Positions 1-12,200 of a stretch of 64,000 nt of DNA are shown here, piece after piece. The position numbers and the translations under genes are program-made. This DNA is from Acanthopleura granulata (lineage: Eukaryota; Mollusca; Polyplacophora; Chitonida; Chitonidae), in contig JABBOT010000080.1 in the NCBI GenBank assembly GCA_016165875.1, positions 6,926,759-6,990,758 on the forward strand. Direction: 5' to 3'. A model generated the notes under the pieces. It saw nothing but the letters and a program-made list of their open reading frames with translations, made no database searches and was not told where the DNA came from. The first letter of the stretch is position 1; each line of letters opens with the position of its first letter.

Positions 1-31
1 CTCAAGAAATAACAGTTAACAAGATATTTAC

Positions 32-3000
32 CTTTGTCGTTGACACCTGGATGTAAAAACCTGCAGTTTGTGCCCCAGGTGCATTTGCCGTTCAGGAAGA
101 ACCTACACACAGGCTTTACAAATGGTTTTCTGTTACCTGGCTCCCGAATCTCCCCCTCTTCACAGTCATCATCCTGTCAAGGGAGAGAACTAAGCATTAC
201 ACAATGTTCAGCCTGTTACTGAAGGATGTAGGTAATTAAAAGGATTGCAGCAGGCCATCCTTATAAAACTGTTTGCTGAACATATCTCGACCATATGAAA
301 AAAATAGGGTTGGTCAGTACGGAACTATCATTTTGTTTTTATTCTGGATCTTGAAAAAGACAGGGCTTTTAAACAAAATTAACAGGGTGAGAATAATAAA
401 AAACAAATTTTATTAAAATACCAATAAAAACTTTTGGAGTAGGCCCATTTTTGAAGGGTCGGTTGGTTTATGCCCAATGATTTTTATGGATGGCGTCATC
501 ATATAACATCTTGATGGCAATGATATTACGTACACATGTACGTAACAATCATTACTATGGAATGTCAGTTTATATTCAGAACTTATTATCTGGTACAGTT
601 CAGATTTGAAATTCAACAAAAATGTATGTTCCACATTTCTGATGAAAGTGTTAGATAAAATATGTTCACTGACAACAGGAGCTGGTCTGAATAGTGTACA
701 GGAAACATTACTGTTGGAGGAAAAAGATATTTAGTTCATGCCATTTCACTCTTTCCCTGCTATTTCAGCAGTTTTCAGTTTCATCACACTAATCAGTCCC
801 TGTTTATACAATCTGAAATTATGTATTGGTAATGTAAAGATAATCTCGGGATACATGTACTGCTCAAACATTTAATGTACAAGGGGCATTAGTCAAGATA
901 AAACTGTAAAACCATTCATATACAGTTTGTACATAAGGCACTGTAGTTTGCTGTGGGTATCATTAATAAGGACAGTGTCACTCACATCTTCCACCTCTCC
1001 CTCGTCTGACTTGTCACCTGCCTCACCCTGGAAAACAGACAGACGGTTATAAAAATTTGCCAATAAACATGTGGACGTGTGCATGTAATAGCGGTTTTCT
1101 AGCCACTTTTTCAGAAAAATATAAGAAAAGTGAGTTTTAGACAAATTTTGTACCGAGTTGAAATACATGAATTACATGACATTACATAAGTTTTTTATAC
1201 ACTGATGACGAAAAAATATTGTTTTCTGGATTGTTCAAATTGAGAATTAAAAAAAAAAAATTGGCTAGAAACCCCCCTGTATAATGATATGCACTCCGAT
1301 ATAATGTCCAATAAGGCCACTGTAACAAACAAAAGGGAGAAAGCTAATCTTTTAGCAGTAAAATAATATAGGAATCATACGCAACAATCAAGAGTTTAAT
1401 CAAGGTACTACATGTAACTGGCTTCTCAAGTCACTCTTTCAGGTCTAATTAAAATAAATTTCAGGATCATGGTTTGACAGGTCAACTGGTGCAAAAACAC
1501 AAACTTTCTACAATCATTTACAATATCTATCCCACGGGTATTAAGTCTTTACTCGGATGCTACTCAACATCCAGGAAAAGCCATCCTTAATAAAATTATC
1601 ATTTGGGGTAAAACCACTACATCTGAAAACATAGGGTTGGTTGACAGGAAAATGTATGTATGTTGTTTCTTATTCCGATTAATGACAGTAAAAGGGGTCT
1701 AGTGTTCATGTAGTAGTAGAGGTTTTTCTAACCACTTCCTCACTGTGGGAACCATATTGTGAAATATCGCAAAAATTGCGTTAGACAAGTTACATGTATG
1801 TACTGAGTTTTCATGGGTTTTTCATATATCGGTGAAAAAAAAAAACTGCGTCTTCTGATTTGTTCAAAAAGAAATTGGCCAGAAAAACAAGCCTGCAAAA
1901 AGGTGCCTGACACTTTTGAGAACACCCCTTTGGTGAAAGTGGTATGCTCCAAGAGTTCTTGCTGGCTTGGAAAAACCCCTGAGTAAGGCTAATACCTCCT
2001 CTTCCTCCTCATCAGGCAGTTCTCCATTCTCTAGCTCCTCATCCCCCACCTCCACATGATGAGAACCTTTATCCTCCACCTCCGCACCAATATCCTCCTC
2101 GTCATAATCCAACTCTACGTGGTCCTCTGCCAGATTCGTCTTCGGCGAGCGCACTGACCTGCTTCCGCTGGACACTGAATCCCTCGACATGTTGTCTGTG
2201 GAGGTCACAAGGTTAGAGTCAGTCACATGCTTGGGGAGGACTTTTCTTTTAGCATCACCGTGTTTCAACCCTGGATCAAAATTCTCCTGAAATTCTGCCA
2301 CACCAGAACTGTCTGCTGGTTCAGAAGTAGCACTGTAAATACCTCCCTTTGAAGAATTGGGAGCAGTTTCAGAGACTGGCTCCAGATCTAAATCGTCATA
2401 ATCGAAATCTTCATCGGGAGCTGGTTCCTGAATCGAACCTTCGTCATCGTCTTTATCACTTTGGTAACCACTGGCCAATGAATCAGCCGGATACAAGTCA
2501 GCGTCATCAACGTCATTGTTTGCATCGGCTTCTGGACTTTGTATGTTCTCTACATTTTCCTCCAGTTCACCGTCATTGCTCTCAGTGAACAATCTATTCC
2601 CCTGACCATTAGATCTGTTATTAACCTGACCGTGTCCCCTTGGGGACCCAGAATCCGACAACGATGCAGGCTTATTTTCCTGTTGGTCGTCCCTGGAACC
2701 TGAATGCCGGCCAGTGGCCGTCTCCAACATTGCATTAGCGTATCCCACCTCGTCCTCTCCGTTCTCGACGTCCTGGTAATCGTAGTCGCTAGCCTCGGAC
2801 CTGGGCATGGAACGCACAGTGCTGGACTCCCCTCCCAGAGAACCAGTCTCCACCACTAGTGACCCAGCCACCGTGTCTGTCGCCTCGCTCACGATACTAG
2901 GCGATCCACACCGCCCATTCTCATTGGCCAAGCTGTCCAGAGCTTCAAGTCCAACAACTACTCCCGCTTCCTCTTCTGGTTTATGACAGTCCCTTTCCCT

Positions 3001-3681
3001 CGTCCAGTCAACATCATTACCATATCCTTCCTCACGACCAGAGCTCAAATTGTCAGCATTTCTTTGGAAAACAACACTGGAGTTAACACTTTCTCCATCA
3101 GAGTCTTTTTCTGAAGATTTTTCAGCATTTTCACCAGCTTCATTTTGGTCTTTTCCGCTGAAATTGCTGACAGAATCACCTCCTCTTTCCGAGTCACTGC
3201 CATACTCTGTGTCTCTTCTGTCACCTTGATCTTCATCAACCTTGTCTTGACCTACATCTGAGCTCTCCTGTCGTTCAAGGTCATGTCTACGCTCAAGGTC
3301 ATCATTTGCATCAGAATGATTAGCGTCATCATCGTAACAGTCATTAACTTCTTGTGAGGCAGGATCGCCGTAATCTGATGAGGGATCAGGATCAGGAGAC
3401 TCTGGACCAGGCTCATTCAGGCTCTGAGGTGAAGGGTCAAGGTCAGGAGACGCCGGGCCAAGATCAGTTGGACTCTGAGGTGAGGGGTCAAGGTCAGGAG
3501 ACTCTGGGCCAAGGTTATTAGAGGATTCATTGGGATCAAGGTCACTGTGGTCCTTTCCTTCCTCGTTGTTGGTCTCCCCGCTATCCTCAAAGTCTACATC
3601 CTCTCCTGGACTTCCATCCTCCAAATCCAGCTCCTCCTCGGCTACAGGATCTGGGGAGGCAGGCTGATCCTCTGCATCCAT
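32..3681 (-). CDS. ZC3H18: ZC3H18-like CCCH zinc-finger protein (5' part, runs off left edge)
   Basis: ZC3H18 links the nuclear cap-binding complex to RNA decay and export factors. Three coding exons are seen on the minus strand: 3704-1996 (ATG at 3679-3681), 1027-986 and 173-32, all with GT/AG borders and phase 0 at the first two junctions. The first 562 residues are an acidic Ser/Asp/Glu-rich disordered region ending in ELDYDEE and NGELPDEEEEE. The 14-residue middle exon is also acidic. The third exon carries CEEGEIREPG and then one CCCH finger at about residues 599-617, spaced C-x7-C-x5-C-x3-H (CRFFLNGKCTWGTNC...H), followed by HPGVNDKG, which matches the vertebrate ZC3H18 finger closely. 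The finger lies near residue 220 in human, so this N-terminal region is far longer. The donor at 31-30 shows that the gene continues beyond position 1. The introns at 174-985 and 1028-1995 hold only AT-rich DNA and a dispersed repeat. Confidence 0.93.
300..490. repeat. Dispersed repeat, copy 1 (also at 33860-34040)
   Basis: This intron segment of ZC3H18 resembles 33860-34040. Both contain AAATACCAATAAAAACTTTT, then GGCCC, a T-rich run and TTATGCCCA, in the same order and spacing. It is probably a fragment of a transposon or other dispersed repeat; the class is not recognised. Confidence 0.6.
3372..3521 (-). repeat. In-frame 51-bp tandem repeat in ZC3H18 (three copies)
   Basis: Inside the first coding exon of ZC3H18 a 51-bp unit is repeated about three times. 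It encodes a 17-residue unit, GPxSPDLDPSPQSxxx. The last two copies in DNA order (about 3420-3470 and 3471-3521) are nearly identical and the third is diverged. The repeat adds SP phosphosite-like motifs to the acidic disordered region. The period is a multiple of three, so the copies keep the frame. Confidence 0.8.
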
Positions 3682-6018
3682 GGGGAAAATACTCCAAGAG
3701 CCTCCTACAAAACAAAGCGAAAAAATCAGCACACGTACACTGTGTACACTGTGCATTTGTTTACTTGGTTCTTGTTTAATGCCAAATTCAAAAAATTTAC
3801 CCCAGGCTAAATCAAAGACACAGGAGGCATGGCTCAATCCCTTTAAAGTGTTCAATGTACAATACCGACATAGCAGGACTCGAGCTTTACTTTAACAGTG
3901 GATTAACGATGTCTCGCCTGTGGTTAAGTAATTGCACATGTGCTCATGAGACTAGTCGCTCAAACACGTTGTGAAAGGTGCTCAGCCCACAGTTGCACGT
4001 CGCCCTCTCACACCACACAGAGACCCCTTGTTCAGGCATTGAATAATACACAGTTTGAGAGTTTGGATGTCAGATGGCTCTGATTCAGTTATCGCAGCAG
4101 GAAAAGACTTGGCAATGCAGCAGAAAAGAAACTGACAATTATTAGGGAATATCATGTTTAATGGCTAATGACATTAAAAACAAAAACACGCTAACTGAAT
4201 AGTAATAACAACACAATGTTTGTGCATTTACATGGACAACAACTTCCTTGTCAAGCAAATGAAGGCCCTACATACACATGTATACTGCATGTACAGATAT
4301 AGGACATACATGTATCGTCAGTCCACAGTGTCTATTCGCCAAAAATCTCTGACGACATTTTATTAATGTGGCAATTTATCATGACCAATTTTGGGCATTT
4401 TTAAAAAAGGCCTGTTATTTCAAATGGGCAATTTTCTCATTTTTCAATCTACATTTTAAGAAAACTGAGTTCCTGTACCCTTATCCCATCAGCATCAGGT
4501 AAATGGCACTATTTTACAAAATTTTACAAAAATGACATGTAAATGCTAACTGAAACACATAAGTTTATACAACAATAAAACAGTAAAAAACAGAAAATGT
4601 CTGATAACTGAATAATTTTTGCTGTTCATGGGAGTCTAACTTCTGAAAAAAGAAGCCCTATTGATATGATTTAAATGCCCATATAGTCTCACAAAAGTGA
4701 CCTTAATAAATATATGTTGTGCACAGAATTTGGAGTTAATGCCTTTTACTGAAACCAAGTGTGCAAGATGGGTTCCTGATACAGCCAGATCATGCTAAGG
4801 CCCAGCTGTGCACTCACTCTGACTTGTGGTATCTTACATTGTATATCAAACGTAGCAAAGGTCACGGGAGGTTCTATTCAGAATACAAAGGTACAGCACA
4901 TGAGTCTGGCACTTTCCTCATACTGATCAGGCAAGTTGTGCCAACTTCTATTTTACCTCCATCCTGGGACTAACCCTTGCCTAATGAATTATATGCTGCA
5001 TGATACCGATAGAACGTCTTACAGAAATCCATTCCCAAAACCATGGGTATTTTCCTAGAAATGTATGTAGCCGCTGCACAGCCTTTAAAATATGTATGTT
5101 CCGCAACGTGCAATGATTAGCCTTGAGGACGACACAATGCAAAGGTTTTAAAACAAGCTCAAATCGCCTGTTTTAGACAGCCACCCCATAATAAACTACC
5201 TGCTGATCTAAAGGACATTTTTGTCTATTGTAAATTCTCTGCACTGTGGAAGTTTTCGGCTTTTGAGCTAGCCTTCATAACAGTACAAATCCTGCATTGC
5301 AATGCTCTGCATCACTGAGATTACCAGACTTTCTTGAGGGCCGACAAACATGGCAGCCTGTGGAAATTTCTGAATGAAGTAATGGTCTAAATGGCCGATA
5401 TAGCCCAAACACAAGCATTTTAAAATCAATGATCATTGTAGATTAAGGAAGATACATATTTTAAAAGTTATTCAGTATCTAAAAATGGATAGGAAAACAC
5501 CCATGCTTTTTTAAATGAACCTCTGATAGACACTGTATCGGTAGCATACAAATTACAACGTCTAATTCATTAGACTAACCCTACACCTATACATGAACAT
5601 GTGCATACCGTTACATAATCAAGGACACAGCTCTTTATTGGATGATAACCACAGTGGTATTTTGAAAACGGACAACAAACAATGGTGAAAAGGGGTAAAT
5701 TTGCGAAGAATACTGGGAAACATGCAGATGTACATGTGCAAACGGAGAAATGTAGGCATACCTCGAAATGGGGAATGCCTTGGGCTGGGCTGGGGTATTG
5801 GTGGTGGTGATAGGGGGGCCGGGGGAGGGGGCTTCATAAGTTATTCTTTTCACAACAGAGACACAGCACAACTAAGAATGCCAGAAGATAACACACCATT
5901 AAATCTTTGCTTGTTTACACAGTAACGTAATTCTGTGGTCAGACAATAAGCCTGTAAAAGGGAGAAAACTTGAAGCAGTGATGGACTGACCCCGATACGT
6001 GCGACAACAACAACTTAC

Positions 6019-6120
6019 CACACTTCACACACGCCTTGGTGGTTCCCAGCCAACACCAGCGATCAGACAACGGCAGAGTAATGATTCAGCTTTAGTGCAC
6101 TCTCATACATGATTCAATGT
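6019..6120 (-). other. ZC3H18: Probable non-coding first exon of ZC3H18
   Basis: On the minus strand a strong splice donor (GTGTG then GTAAGTTG) lies at 6019/6018. It is the best partner for the acceptor at 3705-3706 (TTTGTTTTGTAG) of the exon that carries the ZC3H18 ATG. The upper boundary (transcription start) cannot be read from the sequence and is placed only roughly. The exon contains no start codon that would be in frame with the main protein. The intron between, 3705-6018, shows no coding sequence and no recognisable element. Confidence 0.5.
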
Positions 6121-6284
6121 ATATTTGACGCCAAGATTTTCCAGCTCTTTAAAGTTATTTGTATTTCTTTGCGAAATTGTGTGAGGTGAAACTACAGAAC
6201 TCATTGCTCGCCATTGCTATGAGATGATTGGTTCAAATCACGTCACATGGGAGATTTTCGCTGCGCGCGCAGCACGTTGTAAAC
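6121..6284. promoter_or_regulatory. Bidirectional promoter region between ZC3H18 and CTNNBL1
   Basis: The two genes are divergent. The ZC3H18 first-exon donor is at 6019 and the CTNNBL1 ATG at 6285, so both transcription starts should lie within about 250 bp. The segment contains a CpG-rich palindrome, CTGCGCGCGCAG, about 15-25 bp before the CTNNBL1 ATG, and an ATTGG (CCAAT-type) motif at 6228-6232. No TATA box is obvious. Promoter identity is inferred from gene arrangement. Confidence 0.55.
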
Positions 6285-9200
6285 ATGGATGTCGGCGAGT
6301 TGCTGTCTTTTCAGGTCTGTGTTATCAAAATCACATTGTACACTCCAGAAGCTGTTTTAGAGCACAGTTTCTCTAGCAACAAACCATTGCGTCCTGTCAG
6401 TTATCCAAGTGATCAGCAAATTTTCATGGTCAATGTGAATTTGGCCGTGGTTTCAGTTGAAAGTTTTGGATCAATTGCGACCCACAGTGTTAAAGGGAAA
6501 TAACTCGGAGCCCTATAATGATATGGAACAGAAATTCCAAAATGAAATTAAATCTTAAGGCTGAAATATTTTTTTTCAAATACAAACTTCACTTATAGAG
6601 CCTGATAACTACAATTCCAAACATTTATGCTATTCATCGCAATGGTACATGCTGTGAGAAGAGGGCTTGTACGGTATTTGATCTGAAATGGAAAGTTGTC
6701 AAGTACATTTGAATGGCTCTCAGGCTGTTAGATTTTTCTGCTGTCTGACATACTTGTATGCAGTTTGTATCTTACATTTGGCGTCAGATAAATCGCACTA
6801 GTGTGCTTAAAAACACCAACAGCTCAAAGGGATATAGTTGCCCAGGGATTTTGGAAAGTCGTGACGTCAAAGACTGAAAGAGGTCCTGGTTCATTCATCT
6901 AACCAGTGATTTGACTTCCTCAAAGGCAAAGGAAAATAAGAGATGGACATTTTACATGCAACAGTTTTTTGGGGAAGTGTAAAGAGATACCAGTATATTA
7001 AAAATACTCTATTAATTAAGTCACACAGGTAGGTTTAGCCCGTCTGGCTGTCGCAAAGTCTAAGAGACACCATTTTCTGAAGAAATTAACATGGGACACA
7101 AATGGAAAATAAGAGACAAATTGGAAATGAGGCATCCTAAATTTGTGCAAAGTAATTTTCAAAATAAAATCAATATCAAGAAATTTACACATTTATGAAA
7201 TAGAGATATATACTGTGTTACAGCCTGACAGACCAACTGGCATCAAGAGAAAGTCTGCAGAGTATAGCGTTGAGGAATCACTTAATGGAGACAAAAGAAA
7301 GAGAAGAGGAGGTGGAGGGGCGGGCTTTGGCACAGTGCACCCTGGTGAGGAGGGTGGAGGCATCAGTGAGGAACAAAGGGAGAAAATCCTAAAAATGGTG
7401 GAAGAAGAACCAGAAGTGAGATATTTCTTTTTAATTAAATTGTTGTTGTTGTTTTTTTTTAAGCCAGTCTCTGTTCATGTTGTTCAAGGCCAGATGCTAA
7501 AACTTGGTGACAAGATAGATACATGCTTGTGAAAAAACAGTGGAATTCACACGGAGTGTGACTCAGATTTATGAATCTGAATAGTTTATGGCTAAAACAC
7601 TTTCTTTGATGGTATTAAATCATCTTGGAAATGATTTTCTAAATTGTTGAAAGTCTAATGTTTGCCATTCAGATCAAACGAAACCAGTTTTACCAACTAA
7701 GCTGTATTTGACCACATGTGTGTTTGAAATGTACATAAATGTGTATTTGCTCTTAGAGTTTGTCGATGACAGTAAGTGGTTGACAACGCTTGTGAGGCTA
7801 TTTGATGCAGCATTCGTTTGTTGAAGACCACAGCGTGGTGTGCAGATCTGTATGTCACATGTGGGAGCATTTTCGTTTCACCCACACATAAACTGACCTT
7901 CATGTTATTAGTGAATAACTCAAGTATGGCACTAAAAAATAAAATAATTAAATATATAGAGGATATTGCGCGGTGAAGGTTGAGTACCATAAATATTATT
8001 TTCGTTGACGGGTGGAAATGACAACCACTAGATGCGAAGAGTCGGGTGGGTTATCATTTCCACCTTTCACAAGAACAATGTTTATGGTATCCAACCATCA
8101 CTGTGCAGTATTCTTTTTATTATTCGTACTTTAACAATGTCATGATTTTGTGTATTTAAAGAAGTTTTAAGCAATTTTTTTAGCTGCAGGCCTTCAAAGA
8201 CCTGTCAGTAGCATGATGTCATATATGTGATGTCATGTATGACATCAACTATGATGTCATGTCTTCTTTCGTGACGTCAGAATATATATAATGAATAGAC
8301 TTCTATTATGATGTCATCCCAGTGTGCTCAGAATGAAACGTCATGAAAACATAAAAGTGATTTCATTTTCGACGTTACCGCATCTGCATCATGGGTCAAG
8401 GTTGCCAGCAGTGTAATATCAAAATGTAATAACAAAAGTGATGTCGAACTAGTGAAGATATCACTTTTACCAGAGGAAGAAATACTGGGATTTCACAGAC
8501 GTATAAATAAAAAATGTACATGTCTTAATTTGTGCATCATATTTTTGTGGTATATGAAACTTTTGATGTTCTTGTATTGTGTGTTTAGACTGAACCAATG
8601 GATGAAACAACACTGAAGAAAATGCTGCTTCAGTTTGAGAAGCGTGTTTATAAAAACCAGGAGATGAGAGTCAAGTTTCCAGATTTGCCAGAAAAGTAAG
8701 AGTCTTGTAATAAAGTAAAGGACAGCTCATAATTAAGGTACTGTTCATTAAACAGATTACACAATTCTCTCATGAATGCAAAATCGTGTTTGAATTTGTA
8801 TGAATTCTTTGCTGAATTATCTTCATTTGAAGTGTGGAGTATTTTGCTGCCGACTGGGGATCTGAAAGTGCCCAGGCTGTTGAATGTATGAGAGATACCA
8901 GTTTGAGAGCTAGGAGATATCGGCTGTCTATAAGCTGTGACGTAAATGTTCTGAGTTAACTGTTAATGTAACATGTAATAACATAGGGATAGCACACTGT
9001 TTTAAAATTATGTATTTTAATTATAACAATTACATGAGTGAATAACACTGCAAAGTATTTCCAGGCCATTGTGTTGTGGTGGGAGTAAGTTTCTTGATCG
9101 TTTCATGTCATAAATCTACTTATATACTTAAGTTTCAACTGTAGCACTATCAGTTTACTACAGTCTGAGGTGATGACCATAGAGTTTCATGCTTGGAGCA

Positions 9201-12200
9201 ATTACGTCTCAGACCAGGCAGTATGGCCGCGTTTCATGCTGCAGACAGAGCAGGATCAAATGTCAGTTTCCATTGTCACAGTAGCTGTTAGAAAAAAGGC
9301 TTTACTGAAATAAACATAATATTGTGCAACATTTTTCGGCAGTCTTAACTTTTAACATGTGCTGCCTTTCATTTTAATGTTTATTCCTTATAAACCACAG
9401 TTGTATGTATGGTCTTATAAATAGAGTGAGCATTCAGGGCTACCCATATTATCAGCAGCAAATAGAGTGAGCATTCAGGGCTACCCATATTATCAGCAGC
9501 AAATAGAGTGAGCATTCAGGGCTACCCATATTATCAGCAGCAAATAGAGTGAGCATTCAGGGCTACCCATATTATCAGCAGCAAATAGAGTGAGCATTCA
9601 GGGCTACCCATATTATTACCAGTCGATAGAGTGAGCATTCAGGGCTACCCATATTATTACCAGCCAGTAGAGTGAGCATTCAGGGCTACCCATATTATCA
9701 CCAGCAAAGGCATTAAAAGAGAAACTCAATGAAGTAAAATTCTGTTATTCTGAATATTGTGCAGCTGCTGTGTGTTCTTTCCTTCAGGTTCAGAATGCCG
9801 AAGAATCTTTTCTTATTTTTTCCTCACGTGTTGGAATATTTACTTGCACTTGTTTTATTTGCACTTAGACATCTATTTAAGCACTCATGGCAAATGTATG
9901 GTGCCTGAGCTAGAACTACACAATGAGATCCAGAAAATGCACACGATAGCCACTGCTTCTGAACTCTCCTTTGAATGATTGTTCTTCTGTTTTCAGATTT
10001 ATGGAATCCGAGGTAGAACTACATGATATGATCCAGGAAATGCATGTGATAGCTACTGCCCCTGAGCTGTACCATGTTCTGGTGGAGTTGAACACAGTCC
10101 AGTCACTTCTACAGCTCCTCACCCACGACAACACAGATATCCTTTCTGGTCTCAAAAGGACTGGTTGCCTCAACATAGTGAATAGAGTGTGTACTTTTTA
10201 AAACCCAAGATCCGAGGTTCAATCCCCAATAAAGCCATACCAAAGATTTTAACATTGGTAATCTTGGTACTTGGCATGAATATGGTGAAGCGCTGATCTG
10301 CCAGGTGTTCGTAAAGAGCTTTTTTCATCAAAAATCTTTCATGGAATGCAATTTGAAAAATACTGAAACTCCTTCTACATGCCTACAGTGCGTAATTCCC
10401 TCAAATAACAAAGATATTCAATTTATTTTTGAAAACAAAATTGTAATATGTGCCAAAAACTCAGTTTACCCTTGTCTAAAAAATCCCCTGCCATTTAATG
10501 TAGGGCGTTGTTTCTGGCATGGCATTTCAGTGAGGCAGCACTATAAATATGTCTGCATTGGGCACAGTTTACCACAAGGAGATGTTTTGAGATGACAGAA
10601 TTAATATTGAAGGTGATATAAATGCCATTGAAACAAACAAGTTGATCTCTGTGTGTCAAAATATTCTTCATGCAAGCGTCTCTTCCCAAAAGCAATCTTG
10701 GGATGGCTTTGCTTAGTATTTTTGCAACCATACACTGGATTATACTTGTATTCCTGAAATATTCTTGGGTACAGTATAAAGAAGCTCTCAAATAAAGTAA
10801 ACCAAAAATTCAGTATCATTTTGTATTAGTTGTCTGTTTTTTATGATACATAGGGCGTTTGAATTGTGCATGTGTGTTGGTTTGTTTACTGCCATGCGTT
10901 TGACTTGTCTCGAATTCAAAGCTGGGGACAGCTCTAGAAGCCGGCTGTAATATGATGGGTTTGAGGTTAAAAACAGCGTTTAACATGAAGCACTCAGAAG
11001 CTTTTTCCTTGACTGTATGCACATATAGCCTTGGCCGTGGTAGATTTGTTACAGGAACTCACTGATGTGGACACACTGAATGAGAGTGAGGAGGGGGCAG
11101 AGAGCTTGATAGACACTCTGGTATGTACGACTACAACCATCATGACGGCATACGTTAAATCACTTTGACATTGCTCATTTTACCTTATTCTCAGTGTTCT
11201 GTGGATCTTAGATACCTTAATTCTTCAACCTTTTCAGTAACCCCGAAGCCTCTCAATACTGACTGAACTGTTTTACATGCACTTTCAGTAAACATTTAGT
11301 GCAACACTGTCATAAGTTTGACGGACCTGTAGTGATATGTTGTTTTCTTTTTCTCCTTCAGCTGGAAGGTCAGATTGTGGCAGTATTAGTACAGAATCTG
11401 GAGAGACTAGATGAATCTGTGAAGGAGGAAGCAGATGGTGTGCACAGCAGTTTGGGTAATCATCACAGTCAGGAAATAAATGTGTTGCTAAAATCTGTGA
11501 ACTGTTGAGAGATGGCTTAGCATTGAACCTGAAGAATAATTGAGATCTGTTTTCAACAATTTCTGATATTTTACCTATATCAACTTTTAATCCTTCAAGT
11601 GTAATATATCCAGGTGGTTCATTTTGCAAGGTACTCTGCAGAGAAATGTTGGACTTCAAATCTGCCCTAAAATGGCAGCACAGGACCTTTCTGACCACAC
11701 TTGTAAATGTAAAGATATTTGTGTGAAGGTCGCCACGATATGGCTGAAATATTGCTGGTGTGGCATTAATTTGTGATAGGAAATAGTATTAAAATCTGAT
11801 GAAATAGTTCCTTCTGTCATATCAAAATCATTTTGCCCAGTGGTAACAAGTTAGGCTGACTCAATTAAATTAAGTGTTGAGGCCTATTTTCAACAGTTTC
11901 TGATATTTACCTGCCTTAACAATTAATCCGTCACCTGAAAAAGTCCAATTGGTCCATTCTGCAGGGCCCTTCTCCCCAGCAAGGCTCCTGTCTGTTACCT
12001 CCATGTGTAAAATTTCACACTTGTGTGTGAGTGAATTGGTGTAGTGAGTGGTGGAAATGACTGATGGAATAAAGAGATAAATGAAGATGTAGATATTACA
12101 GTGATTTCACTGTTTTGCATTTTTGTCAACAAGGTATCATAGAGAATATAACGGAGTTCCGTCCCGACATCAGCTCAGAGGCCGCCCAGCAGGGACTAAT

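Noticed and set aside
3682..3855. N-terminal extension of the ZC3H18 reading frame to 3855
   Set aside because: It reads through the acceptor at 3705-3706 into the intron; the extra residues are not acidic like the rest.
5701..5925. Gly-rich open frame in ZC3H18 intron 1
   Set aside because: The Gly run comes from a G-rich low-complexity stretch (5790-5830); no other support.
9418..9706. Possible CRISPR-like array
   Set aside because: The repeats are directly adjacent with no unique spacers, in a eukaryotic intron; it is a minisatellite.
10195..10250. Possible SINE head directly after CTNNBL1 exon 4
   Set aside because: A B-box-like GAGGTTCAATCCC is present, but no A box or tail could be defined, so it was not listed as an element.
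10149..11028. GT-AG alternative for CTNNBL1 intron 4
   Set aside because: It keeps the frame but uses a poor donor (GTCTCA), adds two residues inside a conserved block and ignores the perfect U12 donor and branch site.
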